Assembly: GCF_004339025.1 (NCBI RefSeq)
Contig: NZ_SMFT01000004.1
Location: forward strand, 105,536 to 169,535
DNA length: 64,000 nt
DNA from: Volucribacter psittacicida
Lineage (GTDB): Bacteria; Pseudomonadota; Gammaproteobacteria; Enterobacterales; Pasteurellaceae
Direction: 5' to 3'
Position 1 is the stretch's first letter, and every line of letters starts with the position of its first letter. Shown in pieces: positions 1-8,542 of this stretch. The notes under the pieces are model-generated. The model was not told the DNA's origin, did no database searches, and saw only the letters and a program-made list of their open reading frames with translations. The position numbers and the translations under genes are program-made.

Positions 1-759
1 CCCCCTGATGTACCAAGCGAATTATATGATGCAAAACTCACTCAAACCGAAAAACAACGGATTATTGACTTAGTGATTGCTCGCATTGAACAGCGTATCC
101 CCGTGGCTTATTTAACCCATACAGCTTGGTTCTGCGGATTACCTTTTTATGTAGATGAACGTGTCTTAATTCCTCGTTCTCCCATTGGCGAGCTTATTCA
201 ACAAGGATTTACGGGCTTACTTGAACATAGCCCAAAACGTATTTTGGATATGTGTACAGGAAGTGGCTGTATCGCCATTGCTTGTGCGGATCGCTTTGAG
301 CAAGCAGAAGTTGATGCGGTGGATCTCTCATTAGAGGCGTTAAATGTAACTGAAATCAATATTGAAAGACATCAATTACAACATCGTGTTTTTCCTATTC
401 AATCGGATCTCTTTGACCAGTTACCTGCTGATCAATACGATTTGATCGTTACCAATCCCCCTTATGTGGACAGCGAAGATCTTGCCGATATGCCTGCCGA
501 ATTTCAACATGAGCCTATGCTTGCCTTAGAAGCTGGGCAAGATGGCTTATTACTCGCCAAACGTATTTTAGCCAAAGCCGCCGATTATTTAACTGAACAA
601 GGTGTGCTGGTTTGTGAAGTGGGAAATAGTATGGTGCATTTAATTGAGCAATACCCACAAGTCCCTTTCCAATGGCTCACATTTAAACAAGGTGGAGACG
701 GTGTATTTGCTTTAACAAAAGCACAATTAGTGCAGTATCGGGATTTGTTTGAGGAATAA
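1..759 (+). CDS. prmB: Ribosomal protein L3 N5-glutamine methyltransferase, 5'-truncated
   Basis: This enzyme transfers a methyl group from SAM to a glutamine of ribosomal protein L3. The frame is open from the first base of the window, so the gene starts upstream; the GTG at 73 is an internal codon. Visible signatures are [11 protein letters not shown], the SAM-binding stretch [14 protein letters not shown], and the glutamine-methyltransferase motif TNPPYVD. About 252 codons are present, against roughly 310 in E. coli PrmB, so about 60 N-terminal residues are missing. PrmC is a relative, but the [11 protein letters not shown] form is typical of PrmB. The gene ends at a bidirectional terminator shared with ghxP. 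Confidence 0.93.
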   Translation, partial: PPDVPSELYDAKLTQTEKQRIIDLVIARIEQRIPVAYLTHTAWFCGLPFYVDERVLIPRSPIGELIQQGFTGLLEHSPKRILDMCTGSGCIAIACADRFEQAEVDAVDLSLEALNVTEINIERHQLQHRVFPIQSDLFDQLPADQYDLIVTNPPYVDSEDLADMPAEFQHEPMLALEAGQDGLLLAKRILAKAADYLTEQGVLVCEVGNSMVHLIEQYPQVPFQWLTFKQGGDGVFALTKAQLVQYRDLFEE

Positions 760-781
760 AAATTCCCCTATTTTTAAAACG

Positions 782-810
782 AAAAAACAAGGCAATACGC
801 CTTGTTTTTT
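782..810. terminator. Bidirectional terminator between prmB and ghxP
   Basis: Twelve-base perfect inverted repeat (AAAAAACAAGGC / GCCTTGTTTTTT) with a 5-base loop. It gives a U-run on both strands, placed between two convergent genes. Confidence 0.9.
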
Positions 811-822
811 AAAATCTAACGA

Positions 823-2166
823 CTATATCGCCCAGCCACCGGCATAAAAGGCAACCAATACCACCGCAATAATCACTGTTCCTACATTTAATTTTGCGAT
901 TTCGCCACTGATTAAACGCCCGATGACAAGGCTAGCAAAACCTAGCATAATCCCTGTCACAATATTTGCGGTAAGCACAATAAATACCGCACAAATCAAG
1001 CCACTCATTGCGCCGACAAAATCACTAAAATCCAGTTTACTCACATTGCTTAACATTAATAACCCCACATACATTAACGCGGGTGCAGTGGCATAGCCCG
1101 GTACAAGAAAAGCTAAGGGTTGAAAAAATAACATTAAAAGAAACAGTACCCCCACTACAATGGCTGTAATCCCTGTTTTACCACCAGCAGCTGTACCTGC
1201 GGCAGATTCAATATAAACCGCAGCAGGTGACGTGCCTAATACCCCCGACATTAAACTACTCACCGAATCAGAAGTTAAGGCTTTACCGCCATTAATAATT
1301 TTCCCCTCTTTATCAATTAAATTTGCTTGTCCAGCAACGGCACGAATAGTACCTGTGGCATCAAATACGGCGGTCATCACTAACGCAAAAACCACAGGTA
1401 AAATGGCGGGTTGTAATGCCCCCATAATATCCAGTTGTAAAAATAAGGATTGTTCGCCAAAAGTTGGGGCTTTAAACACTTCGCCATTAAAATTTACATT
1501 AGGATCAAAGCATAATCCAATTAAGGTAATGGCAATAATCACCCATAAAATTGCCCCTTTAATTTGCAATTTTTCCAAACCAATAATCGCCGCCAAGCCT
1601 AATAAAGACATTAACACAGGAAACGAGGTGAAATCGCCTAATTGAACAGGTAAACCCGCTTGATTACTTACCACAAGCCCAACCCCATTAGTGGCAATTA
1701 ACAATAAAAATAAGCCAATACCAATTCCTGCACCATGGGCGATACTGATAGGCAAATTGCGTAAAATCCATGCTCTCACGCCAGTGGCAGAGATCAAGGT
1801 AAAGACCACGCCCATCAGAAATACCGCCCCTAATGCCACAGGTACGGAAACCTGTTGTCCAATCACTAAACTAAAGGCAGTAAATGCGGTTAAAGAAATG
1901 GCACAGCCAATCGCCATTGGTGCATTTGCCCAAAACCCAATTAAAATCGATCCCAAACCTGCCACTAAACAGGTCGCAATAAACACAGATTCTGGCGGAA
2001 ATCCTGCGGCACCAAGCATATTAGGCACTACAATCACAGAATAAACCATCGCCAAAAAGGTGGTTAAGCCTGCGATAATTTCTTGGCGTAAATGAGTGCC
2101 TCGTTGTTTTAATAAAAAATGCTTTTCTAAAAAAGATGTATTTGTTTGATGAGTTGGCGTTGACAT
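823..2166 (-). CDS. ghxP: Guanine/hypoxanthine permease, NCS2 family
   Basis: Inner-membrane proton symporter for guanine and hypoxanthine. The 447-residue protein is hydrophobic throughout, with about 12-14 membrane segments. It closely matches my memory of E. coli GhxP (YjcD) along its length: [18 protein letters not shown] near the N-terminus, [11 protein letters not shown], the central [32 protein letters not shown], and the C-terminal FYAGGWAI. A PurR-type box lies 54 bases upstream of the start, which fits a salvage transporter repressed when purines are plentiful. E. coli GhxQ is a close paralogue, so the split between the two names is the main uncertainty. Confidence 0.9.
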   Translation of the reverse strand: MSTPTHQTNTSFLEKHFLLKQRGTHLRQEIIAGLTTFLAMVYSVIVVPNMLGAAGFPPESVFIATCLVAGLGSILIGFWANAPMAIGCAISLTAFTAFSLVIGQQVSVPVALGAVFLMGVVFTLISATGVRAWILRNLPISIAHGAGIGIGLFLLLIATNGVGLVVSNQAGLPVQLGDFTSFPVLMSLLGLAAIIGLEKLQIKGAILWVIIAITLIGLCFDPNVNFNGEVFKAPTFGEQSLFLQLDIMGALQPAILPVVFALVMTAVFDATGTIRAVAGQANLIDKEGKIINGGKALTSDSVSSLMSGVLGTSPAAVYIESAAGTAAGGKTGITAIVVGVLFLLMLFFQPLAFLVPGYATAPALMYVGLLMLSNVSKLDFSDFVGAMSGLICAVFIVLTANIVTGIMLGFASLVIGRLISGEIAKLNVGTVIIAVVLVAFYAGGWAI

Positions 2167-2219
2167 AATAGCCCCTTAAGTTATAAGAAAAGGGGTTATT
2201 CTAATCAAAGTTAGGGGGT

Positions 2220-2235
2220 AAGTAAACGTTTGCTT
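2220..2235. promoter_or_regulatory. PurR operator upstream of ghxP
   Basis: AAGTAAACGTTTGCTT is a near-palindrome centred on CG. It fits the E. coli PurR consensus ACGCAAACGTTTGCGT at the core positions, and lies 54 bases upstream of the ghxP start codon. Confidence 0.8.
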
Positions 2236-2263
2236 AGTTGGAGCTTTGTTTTATTTTAGGGGC

Positions 2264-2475
2264 TTTTTTTCTTCGTTATTGCTAACGGTTTTCGCCGTTG
2301 GCGACCTACTTTCTTTACTCGTGTAAAGAAAGTAGGCAAAGAAACACGCCCCTAGAAAAAATCTTATCCAGCCTTTCACTAAGAAAGATATACGAATAAT
2401 TTTGGAACTCGCTACGCTCAAACAGCCAAAATTATTCTATCGTTCTAAGCTCAGGCTGGGATTTTTTAAGGGGTA
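2264..2475. repeat. Structured intergenic repeat, unit A (inverted relative to unit B)
   Basis: Non-coding unit made of nested hairpins. The outer end is T-rich with TCTTCG and GCTAACGG. Then comes a perfect 14-base stem with a TCGT loop (2305-2318 with 2323-2336, CCTACTTTCTTTAC), then AAAGAAAC and a CCCCTAGAAAAAATC box. A long imperfect stem follows (about 2362-2475, arms AATAATTTTGG / CCAAAATTATT and AGCCT / AGGCT), closing with TTTTTTAAGGGG. The loop carries GGAACTCGCTACGCTC. The same order of elements recurs, inverted, at 2599-2830. The 680-base gap between ghxP and tldD holds no plausible gene. Confidence 0.75.
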
Positions 2476-2598
2476 AGGGAGCATTATCATTGTTTCGGGT
2501 AACTTATTGGTAATAAATATATTTTTTAAGTTTAGGTTTTGTTCAAAAGTGCGGTCAGTTTTAGAAAATTTTCCAATAATCTCAATATTTCCGATCAT

Positions 2599-2830
2599 TC
2601 CCCTTAAAAATTCCCTGTGTAAAACTTAGAACCATAGACACATTTCTGCTGTCTGAGCCTTGCAAAGCAAGGCGAGTTCAGAAATGTGGCGTGATGGTTC
2701 AAGTTGAAACACAGGATCAGAATTTTTCTAGGGGTGCATTTCTTTGCTTACTTTCTTTGTGCAAGCAAAGAAAGTAAGTCGCTCCCTTTATCAAAGGGAG
2801 CGAAATATGCTAACAAAGTCGAAGAAAAAA
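2599..2830. repeat. Structured intergenic repeat, unit B (inverted relative to unit A)
   Basis: Mirror-image relative of unit A. From its inner end it shows CCCCTTAAAAATTCC, then a long imperfect stem (CCTGTGT at about 2614 pairing with ACACAGG at about 2710, and ACATTTCTG / CAGAAATGT), then an apical CCTTGCAAAGCAAGG hairpin at 2658-2672. Next are the TTTCTAGGGGTG box, the CTTACTTTCTTTG / CAAAGAAAGTAAG hairpin (about 2748-2778), GTCGC, an extra GCTCCCTTT / AAAGGGAGC hairpin (2781-2801), and the outer GCTAACAAAGTCGAAGAAAAAA-like end. The flanking boxes match unit A. The stem bases differ but still pair. Confidence 0.75.
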
Positions 2831-2846
2831 TATAATTCTTCAACGT

Positions 2847-4292
2847 TTAATCCGTCCCCCCAACCGTCATTTTATCTATTTTAAGGGCTGGTTGTCCCAC
2901 ACCAACAGGCACACTTTGCCCCTCTTTACCACAAACCCCAATACCATGATCTAATTCAGCCTGATCTGCCACCATAGAAATATTTTGCATAACCTCAATA
3001 CCACTGCCGATTAAAGTTGCACCTTTAACAGGTTTAGTAATTTTTCCCTTTTCAATTAAGTAGGCTTCAGAGGCAGAAAACACAAATTTTCCTGAGGTAA
3101 TATCCACTTGCCCACCACCAAAATGCGGTGCATAAATCCCATAATCCACCGAATGAATTAAATCATCAAATTTACTTTGCCCAGCAAGCATATAAGTATT
3201 GGTCATTCTTGGCATAGGTAAATGCGCATAAGACTCACGCCGTCCATTACCAGTAGGCTTTACTCCCATTAAACGGGCATTCATTTTATCTTGCAAATAG
3301 CCTTGCAATATCCCCTCTTTAATCAGCACATTACATTGACTCGGCACGCCTTCATCATCAATGGTTAAAGATCCGCGTCGATCAGGTAAAGTACCGTCAT
3401 CAACAATGGTACATAATGGCGATGTTACCAGCTCGCCAATTTTTCCTGTAAATAACGAACTTTGTTTACGATTAAAATCGCCCTCTAAACCATGCCCTAC
3501 CGCCTCGTGCAATAACACGCCCGGCCAACCTGCGGCAAGTACCACTGGCATTAACCCAGCTGGGGCTGCCACCGCCGATAAATTCACTAAGGCTTGACGT
3601 ACCGCCTCTTTAGCAAAATAGACCGCTCTGATTTCGCCCAAATAAGGCTGTAAAAACCAATCTAGGCTTACGCGTCCACCAACACCAGCTCCGCCACGCT
3701 CACGCTTACCGTCTTGTTCCACCAAAACCGATACGGACAAACGCACTAATGGACGAATATCCGCAGCTAGCGTACCATCAGTGGCTGCCACTAACACTTC
3801 TTCATATAATGCTGTCAAACTGGCGGAAACTTGCATTACTCTCGGATCTTCCGCACGAGCAATACGATCCACTAAACGCAAAATCTCAATTTTCTGCTCT
3901 TTTTCCATGGCTAAAGGATTAATGGCGGCATAGCGTAATGGGGCTTGTGTTAGCGCAAAATCACGCAAAGCCATAGGCTGAGTTTGTGCCGATTGAGCAA
4001 TCCCTTTAATGGCATTGGCACATTGTTGTAAACTTGTTAGGTTAATTTGATCAGAATAAGCAAAACCCGTTTTCTCGCCACTAATGGCTCGCACACCAAC
4101 CCCACGATCAATATGAAAGCCCCCTTCTTTGATAATACCGTCCTCTAAAACCCAACTTTCATCTTGGCTTAATTGAAAATAGAGATCAGCATAATCAACA
4201 TTACGCTGTAAAAGAATATCAAAAACCTGTGGAAAATCCTGCACCGACAACTGGCTCGGTGCTAATAAACTGTCAGAAACTTGCTTGAGCAT
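2847..4292 (-). CDS. tldD: Metalloprotease TldD
   Basis: Large subunit of the TldD/TldE (PmbA) zinc protease, which trims unfolded peptides and matures small peptide products such as microcins. The 481-residue protein carries the zinc motif HEAVGH (HExxxH, residues 262-267) followed by GLEGDFNRK, with the usual glycine-rich C-terminus ([11 protein letters not shown]). Length matches E. coli TldD (481). Its partner PmbA is encoded separately at 48956-50305. The start codon has only a distant AGGA, about 11 bases away. A DNA uptake signal lies in the 55-base gap from yjdM. Confidence 0.96.
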   Translation of the reverse strand: MLKQVSDSLLAPSQLSVQDFPQVFDILLQRNVDYADLYFQLSQDESWVLEDGIIKEGGFHIDRGVGVRAISGEKTGFAYSDQINLTSLQQCANAIKGIAQSAQTQPMALRDFALTQAPLRYAAINPLAMEKEQKIEILRLVDRIARAEDPRVMQVSASLTALYEEVLVAATDGTLAADIRPLVRLSVSVLVEQDGKRERGGAGVGGRVSLDWFLQPYLGEIRAVYFAKEAVRQALVNLSAVAAPAGLMPVVLAAGWPGVLLHEAVGHGLEGDFNRKQSSLFTGKIGELVTSPLCTIVDDGTLPDRRGSLTIDDEGVPSQCNVLIKEGILQGYLQDKMNARLMGVKPTGNGRRESYAHLPMPRMTNTYMLAGQSKFDDLIHSVDYGIYAPHFGGGQVDITSGKFVFSASEAYLIEKGKITKPVKGATLIGSGIEVMQNISMVADQAELDHGIGVCGKEGQSVPVGVGQPALKIDKMTVGGTD

Positions 4293-4347
4293 CGTAACTT
4301 ATTCCTATTATTGTGCTAAAAGTGCGGTCTATTTTGCCAAAATTTTT

Positions 4348-4683
4348 TTAGGCTTTTTTCAAAAATTCCGATTTTAATGAAAAACTTTGCCCATCAATTT
4401 TACAATCAACATCGTGATCAGCATCCACAAGGCGGATATTTTTCGCTTTTGTCCCTTTTTTCAATACAATAGAAGAGCCTTTTACCTTGAGATCCTTAAT
4501 TAAAATCACTGAATCACCGTCCTGCAAAAGATTGCCATTACTGTCTTTGTAAACCCTCTCTTGCTCTTGGCTAACATTTTCATTTTCTGCCCATTCGTGT
4601 GCACAATCAGGGCAAACAAAATGAATACTATCGTGATAAACATATTGCCCTTGACACACAGGGCAGGCTGGCATGGTTTCCAT
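4348..4683 (-). CDS. yjdM: Zinc-ribbon/alkylphosphonate-utilization-type protein YjdM
   Basis: A 111-residue protein of the YjdM (formerly PhnA) family. Its N-terminal zinc ribbon has Cys7-x2-Cys10 and Cys24-x2-Cys27. The C-terminal domain contains KDSNGNLLQDGDSV, IKDLKVKGSS and the closing CKIDGQSFSLKSEFLKKA, which is the family pattern. Its molecular function is not established; the old link to phosphonate use came from genetic mapping in E. coli. It lies downstream of the nucleobase permease but behind a terminator, so it probably has its own promoter. Confidence 0.92.
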   Translation of the reverse strand: METMPACPVCQGQYVYHDSIHFVCPDCAHEWAENENVSQEQERVYKDSNGNLLQDGDSVILIKDLKVKGSSIVLKKGTKAKNIRLVDADHDVDCKIDGQSFSLKSEFLKKA

Positions 4684-4726
4684 ATTACGTCCTTCTATAA
4701 AATAAAATTAAAGGGCATATTATAAC

Positions 4727-4757
4727 AAAAAGTCGTGGCATTTGGCTCACGACTTTT
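4727..4757 (-). terminator. Terminator of the NCS2 permease gene
   Basis: AGTCGTG / CACGACT stem with A/T extensions and a 10-base loop. Read on the minus strand it ends in a run of five Ts. It separates the permease from yjdM. Confidence 0.8.
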
Positions 4758-4779
4758 ACTTTTTATCATTTGATTAAAA

Positions 4780-6075
4780 TTAGGCTTTTTTATCCTGTGG
4801 TAATACCAAATTCAATACCAATGCCAATAATGAGCCGACCGTAATACCTGAACCAAACACTTCTTTGAAAAAGCTCGGTAATTTATCTAATAATTCAGGG
4901 CGTGTGGTTACCGCTAAGCCACAGCCAATGGAAATGGCAATAATTAAACCATTACGGCGACTACGTTCAACATTATCTAACATTTGTATTCCAGCGGCGA
5001 TAATCATCGCGAACATCATCAATCCCGCTCCGCCTAATACGGGCAATGGAATAGACACAATCAATGCCCCAAATACAGGGAACAAGCCTGCTAATACTAA
5101 TAACGCCCCTGTTAACGCCACCACATAACGGCTTGCTACACCTGTTAATGAAATCACGCCAATATTTTGTGAGAAAGAAGAAAATGGTGTGGTGGACATC
5201 AAAGCCGCCAAAGCTGAGCCTAATCCATCACATAACACGCCACCTCGCAAGTGTTTGCCTGTAATCTCTGTTTGGGTGGCATTACCTAAGGCTAAGAAGT
5301 TACCGCTGGATTCTACAATGGTAACCAAATAGGCAATACTCATACCAATAATGCCTGAAATAGGAAAGGCTAAACCAAAATGCAATGGCTGCGGAACGGC
5401 GAAAACTTGTGCCTCTTTAACGCCTGTAAAATCCACCCAACCCAATGCTAAAGCAATAATATAACCTGTCATCATACCAATCACGATAGCGGCAGCGGAA
5501 AAAATACCTTTTCCCCATTGCACCAATGCCACTACGATAACCAATACAAAGGTCGCCATCATTAAATTTTCAGGGGTGGCATAATGGCTATCGCCACGTT
5601 GTCCACCAGCAAACCAATCCACCGCTACAGGGATTAAACTTAAACCGATCATCATTACCACTGTACCTGTTACCACAGGTGGAAAAAGTTTACGAATATA
5701 AGGCATAAAGAAACTGCCGATAATCATTACCACCGATCCTGCAAGGGATGCCCCCATAATCCCAGCTACGCCATATTCGCTAAAACCAATGGCTAACGCC
5801 GCCGCCACAAAGGTAAAACTCGTTCCCATCACGCTAGGCAAACGGATACCAATAGGTCCAATACCCTTACATTGGATAATGGTAACTACCCCTGAAATTA
5901 ACAAGGCAGCATTCACTAACACAATAGTATCCTCTACTGGCAATTTTAATACATTACCAATCACCAAAGGTACGGCGATAATGCCCCCCAATGCAGCTAA
6001 TAAATGCTGTGCCGCCAATAATAAACTTAAGCCGAATGGTGGCTTATCTTCAACGGAATATAATAAATGGTTCAT
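4780..6075 (-). CDS. Nucleobase:cation symporter-2 family permease (xanthine/uric acid/uracil type)
   Basis: Predicted inner-membrane purine-base transporter of the NCS2 xanthine/uracil branch, different from the AzgA branch that holds ghxP. I place the start at the ATG at 6075, with AAGGA at good spacing, rather than the upstream TTG at 6096; this gives 431 residues. Family hallmarks are LAAQHLLAALGG near the N-terminus, the NAT signature region around VTIVESSGNFLALG, and GLGSALAALMSTTPFSSFSQNIG. About 12-14 hydrophobic segments are present. A perfect PurR palindrome lies 57 bases upstream, which supports a purine substrate. The exact base cannot be read from sequence; UacT and XanP are both plausible models. 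Confidence 0.85.
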   Translation of the reverse strand: MNHLLYSVEDKPPFGLSLLLAAQHLLAALGGIIAVPLVIGNVLKLPVEDTIVLVNAALLISGVVTIIQCKGIGPIGIRLPSVMGTSFTFVAAALAIGFSEYGVAGIMGASLAGSVVMIIGSFFMPYIRKLFPPVVTGTVVMMIGLSLIPVAVDWFAGGQRGDSHYATPENLMMATFVLVIVVALVQWGKGIFSAAAIVIGMMTGYIIALALGWVDFTGVKEAQVFAVPQPLHFGLAFPISGIIGMSIAYLVTIVESSGNFLALGNATQTEITGKHLRGGVLCDGLGSALAALMSTTPFSSFSQNIGVISLTGVASRYVVALTGALLVLAGLFPVFGALIVSIPLPVLGGAGLMMFAMIIAAGIQMLDNVERSRRNGLIIAISIGCGLAVTTRPELLDKLPSFFKEVFGSGITVGSLLALVLNLVLPQDKKA

Positions 6076-6131
6076 GCTTTTCCTTAGATTAGTCAAATTT
6101 AAGTGGCGGATTATACTTGAAAACAGGGTAT

Positions 6132-6147
6132 AAGCAATCGTTTGCTT
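6132..6147. promoter_or_regulatory. PurR operator upstream of the NCS2 permease
   Basis: AAGCAATCGTTTGCTT, a 16-base near-palindrome matching the PurR box, lies 57 bases upstream of the ATG at 6075. Confidence 0.8.
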
Positions 6148-6180
6148 AATAAAAGTTGAGAAAAATTATTTAAAAAATAA

Positions 6181-6205
6181 CCGCCCTTTAATGGATAAAG
6201 GGCGG
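6181..6205 (-). terminator. Terminator of purC
   Basis: CCGCCCTTTA / TAAAGGGCGG stem with a 5-base loop. On the minus strand it is followed by TTATTTTTT. It lies 28 bases beyond the purC stop. Confidence 0.88.
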
Positions 6206-6232
6206 ATACAATGATAATAAGAAAATTAACAA

Positions 6233-7093
6233 TTATTTGGTTAATAAATCCAATGCCTCTTGATATTTCGCAACGGTTTTCTCAATAATCTCCGCTGGCA
6301 CAGTTGGAGCGGGTGGCTGTTTATTCCAACCGCTTTGAGCTAACCAATCACGAATAAATTGTTTATCAAAAGACGGCGGATTTGTCCCCTCTTGATAGAT
6401 TTCCACTGACCAAAAACGGCTTGAGTCTGGTGTTAACACTTCGTCCATTAAAGTTAATACTCCGTTTTCATCTAGCCCAAATTCAAACTTGGTATCACAA
6501 ATAATAATGCCCTTACTCAAAGCATATTTAGCCGCCTCTGTATATAACGCAATGGCTTTTTCCTTGACTTGCTCCGCCAATGCTTTGCCGATTTCTTGTT
6601 GGCATTGAGCAAAGCTAATATTAATATCGTGATCGCCTACTTCAGCCTTGCTTGAAGGAGTAAAAATAGGCTCTGGTAATTTACTCGCCTCAACCAACCC
6701 CGCTGGTAAAGCAAGCCCACAAATAGTGCCTGTTTTTTGATAATCCTTTAAGCCACTGCCAGTCAAATAACCACGCACAATAGACTCAATTTTAATCGGC
6801 GTTAAGCGTTTACACACCACCGCACGATATTGTAATTGTTCCGCTTGCTCAGCAGGCAACACATCAAACACTGTTTCGCCTGTGAAATGATTTGGCATAA
6901 TATGGGCTAATTTCTTAAACCAAAAATTGGAAATTTGCGTCAAAATTTCCCCTTTGCCCGGAATAGGATCGGGTAAAATCACATCAAATGCCGATAAACG
7001 ATCGGTAGCGACCATTAACATTCTATGCTGATCGATTTCATAAAGATCCCGCACTTTACCTGAATAAATTTTTTTTAAGCTAATTTCTGTCAT
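6233..7093 (-). CDS. purC: Phosphoribosylaminoimidazole-succinocarboxamide (SAICAR) synthase
   Basis: Catalyses the ATP-dependent joining of aspartate to CAIR in purine synthesis. The 286-residue protein begins with the typical KKIYSGKVRDLYEI glycine-rich segment, followed by VATDRLSAFDVILPDPIPGKG, the signature VVCKRLTPIKIESIVRGYLTGSG, and LMDEVLTPDSSRFW. It is the longer purC form (about 290 residues), not the 237-residue E. coli form. A PurR box lies 49 bases upstream of the start. The gene is monocistronic, with a strong terminator on its 3' side. Confidence 0.96.
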   Translation of the reverse strand: MTEISLKKIYSGKVRDLYEIDQHRMLMVATDRLSAFDVILPDPIPGKGEILTQISNFWFKKLAHIMPNHFTGETVFDVLPAEQAEQLQYRAVVCKRLTPIKIESIVRGYLTGSGLKDYQKTGTICGLALPAGLVEASKLPEPIFTPSSKAEVGDHDINISFAQCQQEIGKALAEQVKEKAIALYTEAAKYALSKGIIICDTKFEFGLDENGVLTLMDEVLTPDSSRFWSVEIYQEGTNPPSFDKQFIRDWLAQSGWNKQPPAPTVPAEIIEKTVAKYQEALDLLTK

Positions 7094-7141
7094 TGTGTTT
7101 ACCTGTATTAAAAAAATTTTGGGAAATTATACCGCATTTTT

Positions 7142-7157
7142 AAGCAAACGTTTGCGG
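7142..7157. promoter_or_regulatory. PurR operator upstream of purC
   Basis: AAGCAAACGTTTGCGG is the closest match to the PurR consensus in the window, 49 bases upstream of the purC start. Confidence 0.85.
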
Positions 7158-7312
7158 TATTTGATAAAAATTTGGGAATTAGATAGATTCACTTTAAAAA
7201 CCTATATTACTCTTAATATTTTGTGGTTATTAATTATTTTTCAACAAACAATGTATTGTTTCAAATATAAGAATAAAACATATCAAAAATGTCTTACACT
7301 ATTTAAACCACC

Positions 7313-7345
7313 GTAACACATTTCTGAACTGACCTTGCTTCTCAA
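7313..7345. repeat. Remnant of the structured repeat family at the edge of the R-M island
   Basis: ACACATTTCTGAACTGACC followed by TTGCTT resembles, with few changes, the reverse complement of the apical part of unit B (about 2652-2692). Only this apical arm is present. It lies just beyond the 3' end of the specificity gene. Short match, so moderate confidence. Confidence 0.4.
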
Positions 7346-7376
7346 GAAGTAAATAAAAGAAACATACTTATGCTTA

Positions 7377-8534
7377 TTAATCCACACAGGAACAATAAGC
7401 CTTCATTTTCTTATCACTATAATCAACCACCTCTTTAATTACTAGTTTTTGAACAGCAGACATTACCGCCGCCATATAATCGTAATCTGGTTTCCCTGAT
7501 TTACAAGGTAGAGAAATCGTTAGTTCATCTGCATCTTTAGCGTAAAAATTACGAGAATAACTGAATTTTCCAGAAAAATAAGAAGCTTTATGAATAGCTG
7601 ATGCGATAAACATTGTTGCCAGTGGGGGAAGACTTTCAGTATGAACAACCGCAATATGATCGTCTGCTCCGTAGTCATAGTTTCGGTATTTAGCAGAACC
7701 GAACATATCTATAGTAACTGTGTTTGCATTAAAAATATGAACAGGGTTACCTATAAAGGCTGAAATGCCTGTATTGGCTTCCCCTGCCGTAACAAAGGGA
7801 AGATTACCCACAATGCGATCATCACTTTTAAGACGTTTACCACGTGTAGCAGAACCAAATAATTGTTTTAGATTAAAGGATTGCCATTTACCCCCCCCCA
7901 ATGTAGAATTATTAATATTATCAATAACTTGCATTTCTTTTTCAGTTAAAGTATAATTAGACAATCCTGTTTTTAGTAGGTAAGCCTCGAGCTCGGCGAC
8001 TCGCTGAGCCTCAAGCTCGGCGACTCGCTGAGCCTCAAGCTCGGCGACAAAGGACTGCATAAAGTCAAAGTCGATAATCTCTCCTATATTTCCTTCCATG
8101 TTATTGTTAGATTTTTTTACTGGAAGCTTTATTTTTATATTACGAAAAACATCGTCAACATCTCTTACTAGAACCGAAAGTAAAATGGGTTTTTGTTTAT
8201 TTAAAATAGATGAAAAGAAATTAATCGTTTTAGGGGGTAATACAATCTTTGGTGTGATTTTTCTTACAAATTGCCCAGCATACCAAGGTTTATTGCGATA
8301 AAAAAAATCCATTTGCAATAAACCTAAACTCCAATTACCTGCAGGATTAATATTTTCTGTATTCACAAAACCTGTTGTCTGTAATATTCCTTGGTTTTGA
8401 GATGTTCTCGTCACATAGTCATATTCATCTCCTGTTGTTAACTTATCTTTATTAAAGGATAATGTATTTTCAATAATGAATAATTTTTCTAACTCAAATT
8501 CTTCCCACTTGACACTATTCAACATATTAGTCAA
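7377..8534 (-). CDS. Specificity (S) subunit of BcgI-like restriction-modification system, phase-variable tract
   Basis: Predicted DNA-recognition subunit. The 385-residue protein has two target-recognition halves: residues 1-160 (starting WEEFELEKLF) and about 216-385 (starting WQSFNLKQLF, with a RGKRLKSDDRI-like entry). A coiled-coil spacer joins them with three tandem copies of VAELEAQR/YL (residues 163-186). Nine consecutive Gs at 7891-7899 encode Gly213-215 at the entry to the second half. With 8 or 10 Gs the frame closes within about 10 codons, leaving a one-domain protein of about 215-220 residues. The start is TTG at 8534 or ATG at 8525, with no clear ribosome site; it lies 8 bases after the methyltransferase stop, so coupling is likely. 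The target sequence cannot be predicted. Confidence 0.87.
   Translation of the reverse strand: MTNMLNSVKWEEFELEKLFIIENTLSFNKDKLTTGDEYDYVTRTSQNQGILQTTGFVNTENINPAGNWSLGLLQMDFFYRNKPWYAGQFVRKITPKIVLPPKTINFFSSILNKQKPILLSVLVRDVDDVFRNIKIKLPVKKSNNNMEGNIGEIIDFDFMQSFVAELEAQRVAELEAQRVAELEAYLLKTGLSNYTLTEKEMQVIDNINNSTLGGGKWQSFNLKQLFGSATRGKRLKSDDRIVGNLPFVTAGEANTGISAFIGNPVHIFNANTVTIDMFGSAKYRNYDYGADDHIAVVHTESLPPLATMFIASAIHKASYFSGKFSYSRNFYAKDADELTISLPCKSGKPDYDYMAAVMSAVQKLVIKEVVDYSDKKMKAYCSCVD
7891..7899. repeat. Nine-base poly-G (minus strand) slippage tract in the S subunit gene
   Basis: Nine Cs on the plus strand, read as GGGGGGGGG inside the coding frame (TTG GGG GGG GGT AAA). The gene is in the ON frame at this length. 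Eight Gs lead to TAA ten codons on; ten Gs give an immediate TAA. Confidence 0.9.
7981..8051. repeat. 24-base tandem coding repeats in the S subunit spacer
   Basis: About three copies of a 24-base unit (core GCTCGGCGACTCGCTGAGCC on the plus strand) encode VAELEAQR, VAELEAQR and VAELEAYL. The first two copies are essentially identical at DNA level. The unit is GC-rich against an AT-rich gene and would keep frame when copy number changes. Confidence 0.9.
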
Positions 8535-8542
8535 GTGGGCAT

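Noticed and set aside
1232..1645. 137-codon open frame on the plus strand inside ghxP
   Set aside because: Antisense shadow of a clearly coding gene, with low-complexity composition and no recognisable motif or ribosome site. The same applies to similar frames opposite dnaE, rho, rpsA and the TRAP permease.
7981..8051. Repeat array considered as CRISPR
   Set aside because: Units are directly adjacent without spacers and encode an in-frame coiled-coil repeat. No cas genes and no spaced repeat array are seen anywhere in the window.
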